Of a stretch of DNA of 64,000 nucleotides, positions 47,366-55,179 are shown in pieces; positions within the stretch are counted from its first letter, which is position 1; the number at the start of each line of letters is the position of its first letter. The stretch comes from Myxococcota bacterium (GTDB lineage Bacteria > Myxococcota_A > UBA796 > JAJRTE01). Position numbers and translations under genes: made by a program. The stretch covers positions 17,605 through 81,604 of the forward strand of contig JAJRTE010000306.1 of NCBI GenBank assembly GCA_024278455.1. The letters are read 5' to 3'. A model generated the notes under the pieces. The model had not been told where the DNA came from and searched no databases. It saw only the letters and a program-made list of their open reading frames with translations.

Positions 47366-48517
47366 CTACCGCCGGCACAGTCGCAGAATCAGTGCCTCGA
47401 GCTGCACCTCCGCGGGCGTCTTGGAAGTGCGCAACGCAAGCGACGCTTGGTAAAGCGCCTTGAGCGCCTCGAGGATGTCGTCGTTCGAGAGTCGCTTGGC
47501 CTGCTGCCACTCCCGGTCCTTCCATAGCCACACGATGTTGCTTCGTACATCCAGTCGCTTCGCCACCTCGGCATAAGGCACCCCTTCTTCATCGAGCTTC
47601 TTCGCCCGGTAGAGGTGCACGAAATGCCGGTGTAGCGTGCTGATGAGCCTCCCCTGGACCGCCGCGCCGCTGGCGCCATCGGTCATCTTCTTCAGATGGA
47701 GCAAGGCTTCACCGGCCTTCTTGGCGCCCACGGCGTTCGTGAACGCCCAGATGTCGTCCGGCTTGACATCGGACACGACTTCTTGCAGGTCGTCGAGCGT
47801 TATCGCCTTGCGCTCGCCGACGAACAGGCACACCTTGGCCAGTTCGGCATGCAACTCGCCAAGATTGCGACCGACCATGTCGATGAGACAGGTGATGGTC
47901 CTTCCGTCGATCGTCTTGCCCCTGCGCGCGATCTCCCCGCGAATCCAGCCCATGACGTCTCTTTCGTAGTAGGTCCGGAACTCGACCACGCGCCCGGTCT
48001 TTCGGGACGCACGGATGAGCTGCGCTATCGTGGCCTTCGCGGCTGTCTTGCCGGCGTCTTCTCTCCCCCCCCGGTCCGGTGCCATGGCCCCGGTCGCGGC
48101 GCCATCCTCCTTGCCACCACTGCCGCCCTCTTCGGCGCCGCGCCGGCGAGGAACCTCCCCCGCCGTCATCAGGAGCACCGAGGTCGGGGACGGGCGCTTG
48201 ACATAGTCGACCAACGCCTTGAGCCCGGCGGGCTTCAAATCGAATGCGTCCCGGAGCAGAACCAGGCGGCGACGCGCCATGGTGGGCAACATCATGGCGG
48301 CATCCACGACCCGTTCCGGCTCGCAGTCCTTGCCATGAAACTGATCGAAGTTGAAATCGACCGGAATGCCCTCGAGCACGTGACGCTGAACCGCTTCCAT
48401 CGCCTGGGAAACGACAAACCCTTCCGCTCCATACAACAGGTAGACCGGGTAGACTTCTCCCCCTTTCAACTCCTGGTGGATCCGATGGAGTTCGTCACCG
48501 GCTTTCTTCTTCGCCAT
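47366..48517 (-). CDS. holA: DNA polymerase III delta subunit
   Basis: A 383-residue protein starting at ATG 48517. The N-terminal domain begins YPVYLLYGAEGFVVSQAMEA and continues LPTMARRRLVLLRDAFDL; delta resembles an AAA+ clamp-loader fold without a working P-loop. An Arg/Gly/Glu-rich low-complexity insert (about 122-162) is absent from typical delta subunits. The C-terminal collar (GRNLGELHAELAKVCLFVG, VSDVKPDDIWAFTNAV) is conserved. Delta opens the sliding clamp in the clamp loader. Next to lptE on the same strand, a widely conserved pairing. Confidence 0.9.
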   Translation of the reverse strand: MAKKKAGDELHRIHQELKGGEVYPVYLLYGAEGFVVSQAMEAVQRHVLEGIPVDFNFDQFHGKDCEPERVVDAAMMLPTMARRRLVLLRDAFDLKPAGLKALVDYVKRPSPTSVLLMTAGEVPRRRGAEEGGSGGKEDGAATGAMAPDRGGREDAGKTAAKATIAQLIRASRKTGRVVEFRTYYERDVMGWIRGEIARRGKTIDGRTITCLIDMVGRNLGELHAELAKVCLFVGERKAITLDDLQEVVSDVKPDDIWAFTNAVGAKKAGEALLHLKKMTDGASGAAVQGRLISTLHRHFVHLYRAKKLDEEGVPYAEVAKRLDVRSNIVWLWKDREWQQAKRLSNDDILEALKALYQASLALRTSKTPAEVQLEALILRLCRR

Positions 48518-48624
48518 GAGCGCCGTCCTCGTTCTCTCCCCGCCCGGACCTCGTCATCCGAGACGGGTTCCTGCCTGTCGACATGCGCGGGTACCCGGAT
48601 CCCGGGTGCCCCACCGACACCGAG

Positions 48625-49188
48625 TCAACGATCGCCCATGTCCAGACCGGAGGCGATCCGTTCGGCGACCTCTCCCATCGCCCGGCGCCAGACGTCGCGG
48701 GCGACGCCGGCATCGGCCAGCGCGCGCTCCCCGCCCGCTCCCTCAGAGGACGGAAACGTGCGGTCCACCTCGAGAACCCTGCGCCCGCCTGGCGCCCGGT
48801 CTCTCGTGTGCAACCGGTAGCCTATGCGCGCCCGGACACGCCAGGCGGCGGCCTCCCAATCGCCGTCCGCCGTCCGCCCCACCCAGGCAGGCGACAGCTC
48901 GAATGTCTCGACGAAAAGGTCGAGACGGGCACCGGTCCCTTCCGCTGCGACGCAGGCAACCCCACGGGCCTCGAGGAGGTCCTGCATGGTCCGGCGCAAC
49001 GCCACTTCCAGGCCCGGTTCGGCCGTGTCATTCCGTACGACGCCCACCTCGATACAGTCAACGCCTCGAGGCAGACCCACTCCCAGCATGACATGGTATC
49101 CACACCCCGCAAGCTGCGCAGGACTCGCTGCGGCAAGCGTCAGGACGACCGCGGCACGCCACGCGGCGCGCCCTGGGCGACGGTCCAT
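48625..49188 (-). CDS. lptE: LPS-assembly lipoprotein LptE
   Basis: A 187-residue lipoprotein; ATG 49188 follows GGAGG. The signal sequence ends in L-A-G-C followed by GYH, the hallmark LptE N-terminus (CGYH). The pattern VGVVRNDTAEPGLEVALRRTM and a beta-rich middle match the family. LptE plugs the LptD barrel and delivers lipopolysaccharide to the outer leaflet. Location directly upstream of holA on the same strand supports the call even though sequence conservation in LptE is low. Confidence 0.85.
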   Translation of the reverse strand: MDRRPGRAAWRAAVVLTLAAASPAQLAGCGYHVMLGVGLPRGVDCIEVGVVRNDTAEPGLEVALRRTMQDLLEARGVACVAAEGTGARLDLFVETFELSPAWVGRTADGDWEAAAWRVRARIGYRLHTRDRAPGGRRVLEVDRTFPSSEGAGGERALADAGVARDVWRRAMGEVAERIASGLDMGDR

Positions 49189-49201
49189 GTCGACCTCCGG
49201 G

Positions 49202-50641
49202 TCACCGGCGAAACGTGCTCGTGTCGAGGTTGATTTCCTTCAACTTCTTGCGCAAATTGGGCGGATCCATTCCAGCCTCGCGCGCCGCCCGGTTGATGAC
49301 CCCGCCGTGCCTCTCGAGAACCCGGCTGAAGTAGTACCTGGCAAAGTGATGCTCGGCGAGCTTCTTGGCGCGCTTGTACGTCTTGCGGGTAATCTCCTCG
49401 ACATAGGGGTAGCTCGAGGGCAGAGGCTTCACGGTCTCCCGCCGCGAAGACACGATTTCCGGCGGCAGGTGCTCCAACGTGATCGTCTCCCGGTTGCGGG
49501 CCCGCGTGACCGCCAGCCAGATGACGTTCTGCAACTGCCGGACGTTCCCGTCGGCCCAGGTGTACCTCGTCAATGCCTCCATGGCCTCGGCATCGATCCG
49601 GCGAACCGTGGTGCCCTCCTTTTCCGCGAGCTGGCGGAGGAAGTAGTAGGCAAGGTGGGGAACATCCTCGAGCCTCTCGCGCAAGGGGGGCACGTCGATG
49701 GTCAGGACCTTGAGACGCTGGTACAGGTCCTGGCGGAAACGACCCGCTTCGACCGCCTTGTCCAACTCGGCGTTCGTCGCCGCGATGATGCGGACATCCG
49801 CATGCCGCTGCCTGGTCTCCTCCCCCAGCCTGCTGAACTGGCCCGTGGACAGGAAACGCAGCAGCTTCGCCTGGTTGCCCAGGCTTATGTCGCCAATCTC
49901 ATCCAGGAAGAGCGTCCCACCGTCAACGACCTCGACGACGCCCTTCTTGTCCCGGTCGGCGCCGGTGAATGCACCCTTTACGTGCCCAAACAACTCGCTC
50001 TCGAACAAATAGTCTTGAAGCGTCGGGCAGGACAGGGCGTGAAACGGCTGCTTGCTGCGCGGACTGTGCCGGTATATCGCATCCGCCACCAACTCCTTGC
50101 CCGTACCGGTCTCGCCAAGGATCAACACCGACGCGCTCGACCAGGCAAAGTTGGCGATTTCGGCGAACAGCGCCTGCATGACCTGGCTCTTGCCGATGAA
50201 CCGATCCAGGTGCAGCGTACCGTCCACCTGGCGTTGAAGGCGCTCGTAGTCCCTGTGCAACCGGCTGTGCGCCACGGCACGTTCGATGAGGATGGCGACC
50301 TTTTCCGGGTCGGGGAGGGGCTTCTCGAGGAAGTCGTAGGCACCCGCGCGCACGGCGTCAACAGCCCTCTGCACGGATGGCAGACCTGTCATGATGATGA
50401 TTTCCGTGTCTTCGTTCCTGCTCCTGGCCATGGTAAGGAATTCCATGCCGCTGACCCCAGGGAGCATCAGGTCCACGAGCGCGACATCGACCACTTCTCG
50501 AGTCAAGGTCTCGAGACCCTCTTCCGCCGTCTCCACCGCTGTGACCTTGAAGCCGAGACGGCCAAGGAACCTCGACAGCGCCAGCAAAACGTTGGGGTCG
50601 TCGTCGACAATCAACAGGTTGCCCTTGGCTTCGGGTAGCAT
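49202..50641 (-). CDS. NtrC-family sigma54-dependent response regulator
   Basis: A 479-residue regulator; ATG 50641 behind GGGAAGG is preferred over an upstream in-frame start at 50794. Receiver domain residues about 8-120 with phospho-acceptor Asp57 (VALVDLMLPG) and Lys in DFLEKPL. The AAA+ domain has Walker A GETGTGKE, the intact sigma54-contact GAFTGA, Walker B TLFLDEIGD and arginine finger region. A Fis-type helix-turn-helix ends the protein (NRAAREAGMDPPNLRKKLKEI). It activates sigma54 promoters on phosphorylation. The cognate kinase gene lies 180 nt upstream on the same strand; lptE follows 13 nt after its stop. Confidence 0.92.
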   Translation of the reverse strand: MLPEAKGNLLIVDDDPNVLLALSRFLGRLGFKVTAVETAEEGLETLTREVVDVALVDLMLPGVSGMEFLTMARSRNEDTEIIIMTGLPSVQRAVDAVRAGAYDFLEKPLPDPEKVAILIERAVAHSRLHRDYERLQRQVDGTLHLDRFIGKSQVMQALFAEIANFAWSSASVLILGETGTGKELVADAIYRHSPRSKQPFHALSCPTLQDYLFESELFGHVKGAFTGADRDKKGVVEVVDGGTLFLDEIGDISLGNQAKLLRFLSTGQFSRLGEETRQRHADVRIIAATNAELDKAVEAGRFRQDLYQRLKVLTIDVPPLRERLEDVPHLAYYFLRQLAEKEGTTVRRIDAEAMEALTRYTWADGNVRQLQNVIWLAVTRARNRETITLEHLPPEIVSSRRETVKPLPSSYPYVEEITRKTYKRAKKLAEHHFARYYFSRVLERHGGVINRAAREAGMDPPNLRKKLKEINLDTSTFRR

Positions 50642-50821
50642 CCAGATACCTTCCCATGCAACCGGGACACACGAAATAAGGGGCTGTGACCGCGGAAAGG
50701 CGGTCTCCACCGCGAGCGTGCCCACGCGAAGAGTCCCGCGGCGACCGGCCAGGAGGCCATCAGCGGCGCAACAGGGCCTCGCACCCTCGTTCACCGCGTC
50801 GTGACCGCATAGACTCCATAC

Positions 50822-52693
50822 TTAGTCGCTATCAAGGGGAAACTCAACCCCAAAGATACTGCCCCGGCCCGGAGTGCTCTTCACCGAGATGGCGCCACCG
50901 TGGTCGTCCACGATTCCCTTGCACAGATACAGGCCCAACCCGGTTCCTCCGCTGTCGTGCCGCGTCGAGAACCCCTTGTCGAAAATGCGCGGGAGCACAT
51001 CCGCCGGCACCCCCTGACCGGTATCCTCGAACGTCACCCGGACGCGCGGGCCGGCTGTGCACGTCGTGACATGGACGGCGCCACCGCCGGGCATCGCGTC
51101 GAGCGCGTTCTTCATGAGGTTCTCGAAAAGGCGCATCAACTCCCCAGGCCGGCCGTCCAACAGGGGCACGGGCGCCAGGTCGAGATGTAGCACGACCCCC
51201 TGGTGACGCGCTCTCGGCCCGAACAGCGTGGGAAGCGCACGCAGAAGATGGTTGATATCCACCGGCGCCTTCATCCCGCCTTCGCGATCAGCATGCCTGA
51301 GCCGCGCGTACTGGCGTAGGTGAGACAACATCTGCTCGAGCCGTCGCGTCGCGAGCAGGGCGGCATCCAGCGACGCTGCCAACTCGTCGATGTCCAGCGC
51401 CAAGCTCCCACCGCTGTCTCCAGGCACCTCCCCAACAGCGTTCCTTCCGGGAGGAACCGCCCCGGCCCCGCTCACGGCTCCGGCCTGACGGTCGATACCG
51501 TTGCGCAGGGCATCCACCGACATTTGAGCACATTTCAACTCGGGCTTCAATGCTGACGTGAGGTTGTTCAGGTCGTGAAACACGCCTTCGGCAAGCTCGC
51601 CGAGGGCCGAATAACGCTCGCGCTGGATGAGCAGGGCGGTCAGCCGCATGGTCTCGGTCACGTCTCGAAGATAGAGCAGAATCCGCCCTTCCCGGTCTCG
51701 AGAAAGGACCCGCACGGATGGTTCATACCACCTGCCCCCGATCTCGATGCGCTCCGGCTGCTCGACTCCGCCCGCTTCGTCCTCCCCCGGGCCAGGATTC
51801 GGCACGATCCCCAGTTCCCGCGTGGAACACCCTGCAACTTCTTTGATCGGCCTCCCGGCAAGACGGGCAAATGCTTTGTTGGCTCTCAGAACGAATCCGT
51901 CTTGATCCGCCAGCGCAATCGGGTCCGTGATGGCATCGACCGTGGCCTCCCAGGCCTGCTTCGCACGCTCGACGGTGTGAAACAGCGACAGGGGCGGAAC
52001 GCCCGTGGCCAGGGATACCAGGCTGCGGGCCACGTAGCGCGCGATGGGCTCCTCTCGCCCTACACGCGCTTCGAATCTGCCGAACACAACGCGCTGTCTC
52101 GAGGTCTCGAAAGGTGTGGCGTCGAGTTCCTGAAGCACCTGCTCCGCTCCGGCGCCCCGGAGGTGGCTGGCCACGATCTCCTCGCCGTCCACCACGGTCA
52201 GCCAATCCAGGTCGAAGATGCCAGCCACCTCCCGGCACAGCCTGGCGGTGATGACCGTGGACGCCTCCTCGAGGATCGTAGAGTCGTCGGGTCCACCAGG
52301 GGCGGGGGCGCTCTTCAGGCGGTCGTACTCGAGCGCGATACGGTCCAGGCGGCGGGCAAGGGCCCGCGGCCCGCCCCCGGTGTCGAGGCACGCGAAGGCG
52401 CCACGCTCGAGCAGTGTCTGCACCTGGCTGGGGGTGGCTCTTTCCGCCACCACGATCCACCTGGGTGGCCCTGGCCCCGACCTCGACGCCCGGTCGAGGC
52501 GCCTGGCAGCCTCGGTCTCGAGAGGCGTGGTCACGATCCACTCGTCCGCGTCCCCGTCCTGGACCGGGATACCCTGAACGACCCGGCACGCGGCCGATCG
52601 TTGGGTGACGACTTCCAGTTCACGGCAGAGATCCTCCCCCAGCCGGCCTGGCAGGCGAACCACGTACCGTCTCCCCGTCGTGTGGTCTTTCAT
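50822..52693 (-). CDS. Sensor histidine kinase with PAS domain
   Basis: A 623-residue protein without clear membrane helices, so a cytoplasmic sensor. Residues about 70-130 resemble a receiver fold without phospho-Asp (WIVVAERATPSQVQTLLERG). A second sensory region follows, then a PAS domain at about 250-350 (AITDPIALADQDGFVLRANKAFA). The dimerisation box has His373 in EGVFHDLNNLTSAL. ATPase motifs are NLMKNALDAM, FEDTGQGVP and GGTGLGLYLCKGIV. It should autophosphorylate and pass phosphate to the NtrC-type regulator encoded immediately downstream. A Gly/Ala-rich insert between H box and ATPase is unusual. Confidence 0.9.
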   Translation of the reverse strand: MKDHTTGRRYVVRLPGRLGEDLCRELEVVTQRSAACRVVQGIPVQDGDADEWIVTTPLETEAARRLDRASRSGPGPPRWIVVAERATPSQVQTLLERGAFACLDTGGGPRALARRLDRIALEYDRLKSAPAPGGPDDSTILEEASTVITARLCREVAGIFDLDWLTVVDGEEIVASHLRGAGAEQVLQELDATPFETSRQRVVFGRFEARVGREEPIARYVARSLVSLATGVPPLSLFHTVERAKQAWEATVDAITDPIALADQDGFVLRANKAFARLAGRPIKEVAGCSTRELGIVPNPGPGEDEAGGVEQPERIEIGGRWYEPSVRVLSRDREGRILLYLRDVTETMRLTALLIQRERYSALGELAEGVFHDLNNLTSALKPELKCAQMSVDALRNGIDRQAGAVSGAGAVPPGRNAVGEVPGDSGGSLALDIDELAASLDAALLATRRLEQMLSHLRQYARLRHADREGGMKAPVDINHLLRALPTLFGPRARHQGVVLHLDLAPVPLLDGRPGELMRLFENLMKNALDAMPGGGAVHVTTCTAGPRVRVTFEDTGQGVPADVLPRIFDKGFSTRHDSGGTGLGLYLCKGIVDDHGGAISVKSTPGRGSIFGVEFPLDSD

Positions 52694-52793
52694 ACCCGTT
52701 GCCTCGTCGTTCGAATTCCGCCGGGCATCGAACGGGTTGTTTCACCGGCACTGGCGAGATGGCTCGCCACGGCATCGACGCCTCCCAAGTAGG

Positions 52794-52822
52794 TGTCTAG
52801 ACGAGCCTGGCCAAAATGGCAA
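52794..52822 (-). promoter_or_regulatory. Candidate promoter of the histidine kinase gene
   Basis: On the minus strand TTGCCA (52817-52822), 17 nt, TAGACA (52794-52799). Leader of about 95 nt. Confidence 0.45.
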
Positions 52823-52833
52823 GTGTCGCATGC

Positions 52834-52862
52834 ATGACAACGTGACCCCATTGGGCTACACT
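52834..52862 (+). promoter_or_regulatory. Candidate promoter of the DUF721 gene
   Basis: ATGACA at 52834-52839, 17 nt, TACACT at 52857-52862. Its -35 lies only 12 nt from the divergent kinase promoter, so the two may compete or share control. Confidence 0.55.
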
Positions 52863-53027
52863 CCATGAGAGAGCATGCGCGGGCCTCCGGAAACGCCCAG
52901 GGTGCGTTCGAGGCGATCGGTCTGTTCGGTTGTCCGCCTCGACGGCACGGCACATACGCACGTGTCGCCCACCGTCCGGGCGCGACGCCCGGATCTCGAG
53001 TCGGCAGAGGGCAACGGGAGCACCACG

Positions 53028-53594
53028 ATGACCACGGAACGACCCCTGGCGGAGGCGCTGGTACGTATCCTGGGCGAACTCGACAAGCCGACTTCCAGAT
53101 CGAGCTTGCCTCCTGCCGTCCCGCTCGCCTGGAAGCTCGCCGCCGGCGACTACCTCGGCGACCACTCCCGCCCAAGGTCGCTCGAGAACGGAACCCTTGT
53201 CGTCGCGGCCGATTCGACCGCCTTGAAAAGGGAACTCGGCCGGCTGAGTCCCGTGCTCGTCGACAGGCTGAGGTCGCGACTCGATTGCCGAATCGACAGG
53301 CTGGAGATCGTCGTTGCGAGAAGACGTCCCGGTTTCGAAGACAGGTCTCGAGCATGTCGTGGTGCGGCGCGGACGGCCACGGTGGGCCGGGTTTCCCGGG
53401 ATCTGGGCGCGGAACGGGCGGCGCTCCCGGAAGATGGCGTTGTCGCGGACGGCATCGAGTCGGTCCCGGAGGAACTGCGCCCCGTCATCGGTCGCCTGCT
53501 CGAGAAGCACGCTGCGCGGAAACACGCGCGGGAAGGCGGCGGTGCGACTCCGGCGAGTCGCCGGCTTCCGGCCGAGGACGATACCTGCCGGTAG
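53028..53594 (+). CDS. DUF721 (DciA-like) protein
   Basis: A 188-residue basic protein; ATG 53028 follows GGGAG. Residues about 20-100 fit DUF721: LAWKLAAGDYLGDHSRP, then LVVAADSTALKRELGRL and a short beta segment RIDRLEIVVARR. In many bacteria this domain (DciA) assists loading of the replicative helicase; other members are of unknown function. The C-terminal 80 residues are Arg/Ala-rich with ESVPEELRPVIGRLLEKHAA. Whether it is the DciA of this organism depends on absence of DnaC, which cannot be judged here. Confidence 0.7.
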   Translation: MTTERPLAEALVRILGELDKPTSRSSLPPAVPLAWKLAAGDYLGDHSRPRSLENGTLVVAADSTALKRELGRLSPVLVDRLRSRLDCRIDRLEIVVARRRPGFEDRSRACRGAARTATVGRVSRDLGAERAALPEDGVVADGIESVPEELRPVIGRLLEKHAARKHAREGGGATPASRRLPAEDDTCR

Positions 53595-53719
53595 GGGCGC
53601 CAGGCGGGGACCGCCGGTCGTGGTGGCAAACCGCGGACGCGGCGAGATGGTGGCGCCGGCACAAGCCGGACCGGCCTGCGAACGCTCGCGATGCAGGCCG
53701 GCTTCGCGCCCCGCACACA

Positions 53720-54919
53720 CTAGGGGGGTGGCGCCGGCGGCGTTCGAGTGGGCGCTCCCGGGGGGGCGCGGTCGTGGACGAAGACGCCATCCCGCGGCTC
53801 GCCGGAAGAACGCTTCGAGCTTTGCCAGATTCCGCGGACGCTGAGCCCCTCGCGCCAGACGGCGACGACGCCGATCGCGGTAGCCGGGCCGAAGTTCAAC
53901 AGCCAGAACAGGATGGCGAACGCCTGGGCTTGTGCGACCGGTGCTCCCCACGCCACGAGGGTTTCCGATACCGCGAACTGCCACACGCCGATGAATCCCG
54001 GGGCCTGCGGGACCGTTACCGCGATGGCGAGCCAGAGGCCGACGAAACAGGCGCCCGCGAAGGCCAGGTGGAACTCGAACGCCCATGACATGACCCAGAT
54101 GGAGACGGCGCCGTTCACCCAGACCGCCACCGACCAGGCCCCGGCCAGCAGCGGCCCTCGAGCCGACTGGAACGCGCCCAGGCCGGACGCCAGTCCATCG
54201 TAGAGCTTGTTCGCGGTGCCGGCGAGGGGAGGCGGCAACCGGCTGGTGATACGCTCGAACAGCCCCCGCGCCCATGCATCGCGGGCCGCGAGCACGAACA
54301 GCAACGCCAGGCCGGCCACCCCGGCTGCCCCCAGTGCCATCCCGCTCCGCTGAAGCCACAGAAGGAATCGCGGCGATGGCCCCGGTGTGCCCCCGAACCG
54401 TATCAACGCGGTCATGAGCAGGAGCACGGAGAGCAAGCCCAGGAGGTCGAACACGCGCTCGGTAATGGCCGTGACCAGCACGGAGGAAAATGGGATGCGA
54501 AAGCGCCTCGAGCCTACCAGGGGCTTGACGAGTTCACCGGCTCGAGCCGGCAACAGGCTGTTGGCCATGAAGCCCACGAAGGTCACCGACAGGACCTGGC
54601 GCAGCGGTACGCGGCGCAACGGTGCGAGCAGGATCTGCCAGCGAATGGCGCGAAAGACGAACTCGAGAAGATAGACGACCGTGGCGAGAGCCACGTAGCG
54701 GTAGTCCATGCGCGCAGGCAGGGAGCGAAGGGCGTCGGCATCGATGCGCCTGACGAACAGCCAGGTGAAAACGACCCCGATGACGATGCCGGCGACAACG
54801 GTGAGTCGTGCCTTTCGGCCCGTGCCACCCGCCGGAGTCCGGCCCGCGTCGCCCTCCACGCCGGCAAGCTCCCCTCGAGCCCTGGCCTGGTCCTGGTCAC
54901 TCCCGAGCCCGTTCGCCAA
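53720..54919 (-). CDS. LPG-synthase-TM/UPF0104-family membrane protein
   Basis: A 399-residue integral membrane protein. Translation appears to start at TTG 54919 behind GAGGTGG. About eight helices carry the family signature FRAIRWQILLAPL, then FVGFMANSLLPARAGELVKP and ITERVFDLLGLL, with the C-terminal QAPGFIGVWQFA. The family covers the flippase/synthase membrane half of MprF and AglD-like proteins involved in lipid or polyprenyl-sugar transfer. No soluble aminoacyl-transferase domain is attached. Role: probable lipid or glycolipid translocation. The C-terminus is Pro/Arg-rich. Confidence 0.8.
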   Translation of the reverse strand: MANGLGSDQDQARARGELAGVEGDAGRTPAGGTGRKARLTVVAGIVIGVVFTWLFVRRIDADALRSLPARMDYRYVALATVVYLLEFVFRAIRWQILLAPLRRVPLRQVLSVTFVGFMANSLLPARAGELVKPLVGSRRFRIPFSSVLVTAITERVFDLLGLLSVLLLMTALIRFGGTPGPSPRFLLWLQRSGMALGAAGVAGLALLFVLAARDAWARGLFERITSRLPPPLAGTANKLYDGLASGLGAFQSARGPLLAGAWSVAVWVNGAVSIWVMSWAFEFHLAFAGACFVGLWLAIAVTVPQAPGFIGVWQFAVSETLVAWGAPVAQAQAFAILFWLLNFGPATAIGVVAVWREGLSVRGIWQSSKRSSGEPRDGVFVHDRAPPGAPTRTPPAPPP

Positions 54920-55179
54920 GACGCCACCTCACAACCGCACGCGCGATGATGCCACCGCGGGACCGCCCCTCAACCTCCCGTTCTGCCGGGCCCGGCTTCG
55001 ATCGATCGGCTGGGCCGGCAGGGTGCGGGGGGGCACCGCCGGCGGCCCGTCATCCCGGACGATCGAACGCCCATGCTATCCTACCGCGCGCGACGGCGAT
55101 CGGGAAGGCATATTTTGCTCGGCGGCGATGGGCGGTCTGCCTGCCGTGCTTCCGTGGTGGGGTGAACCGGGGGACCCTG

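Larger units (their letters stand above)
52694..53027. other. Divergent intergenic region, histidine kinase / DUF721
   Basis: About 334 nt with two divergent promoters listed separately. The DUF721 frame is open from about 52875, downstream of its promoter, but ATG 53028 has the better ribosome-binding site. No RNA gene or terminator seen. Confidence 0.45.
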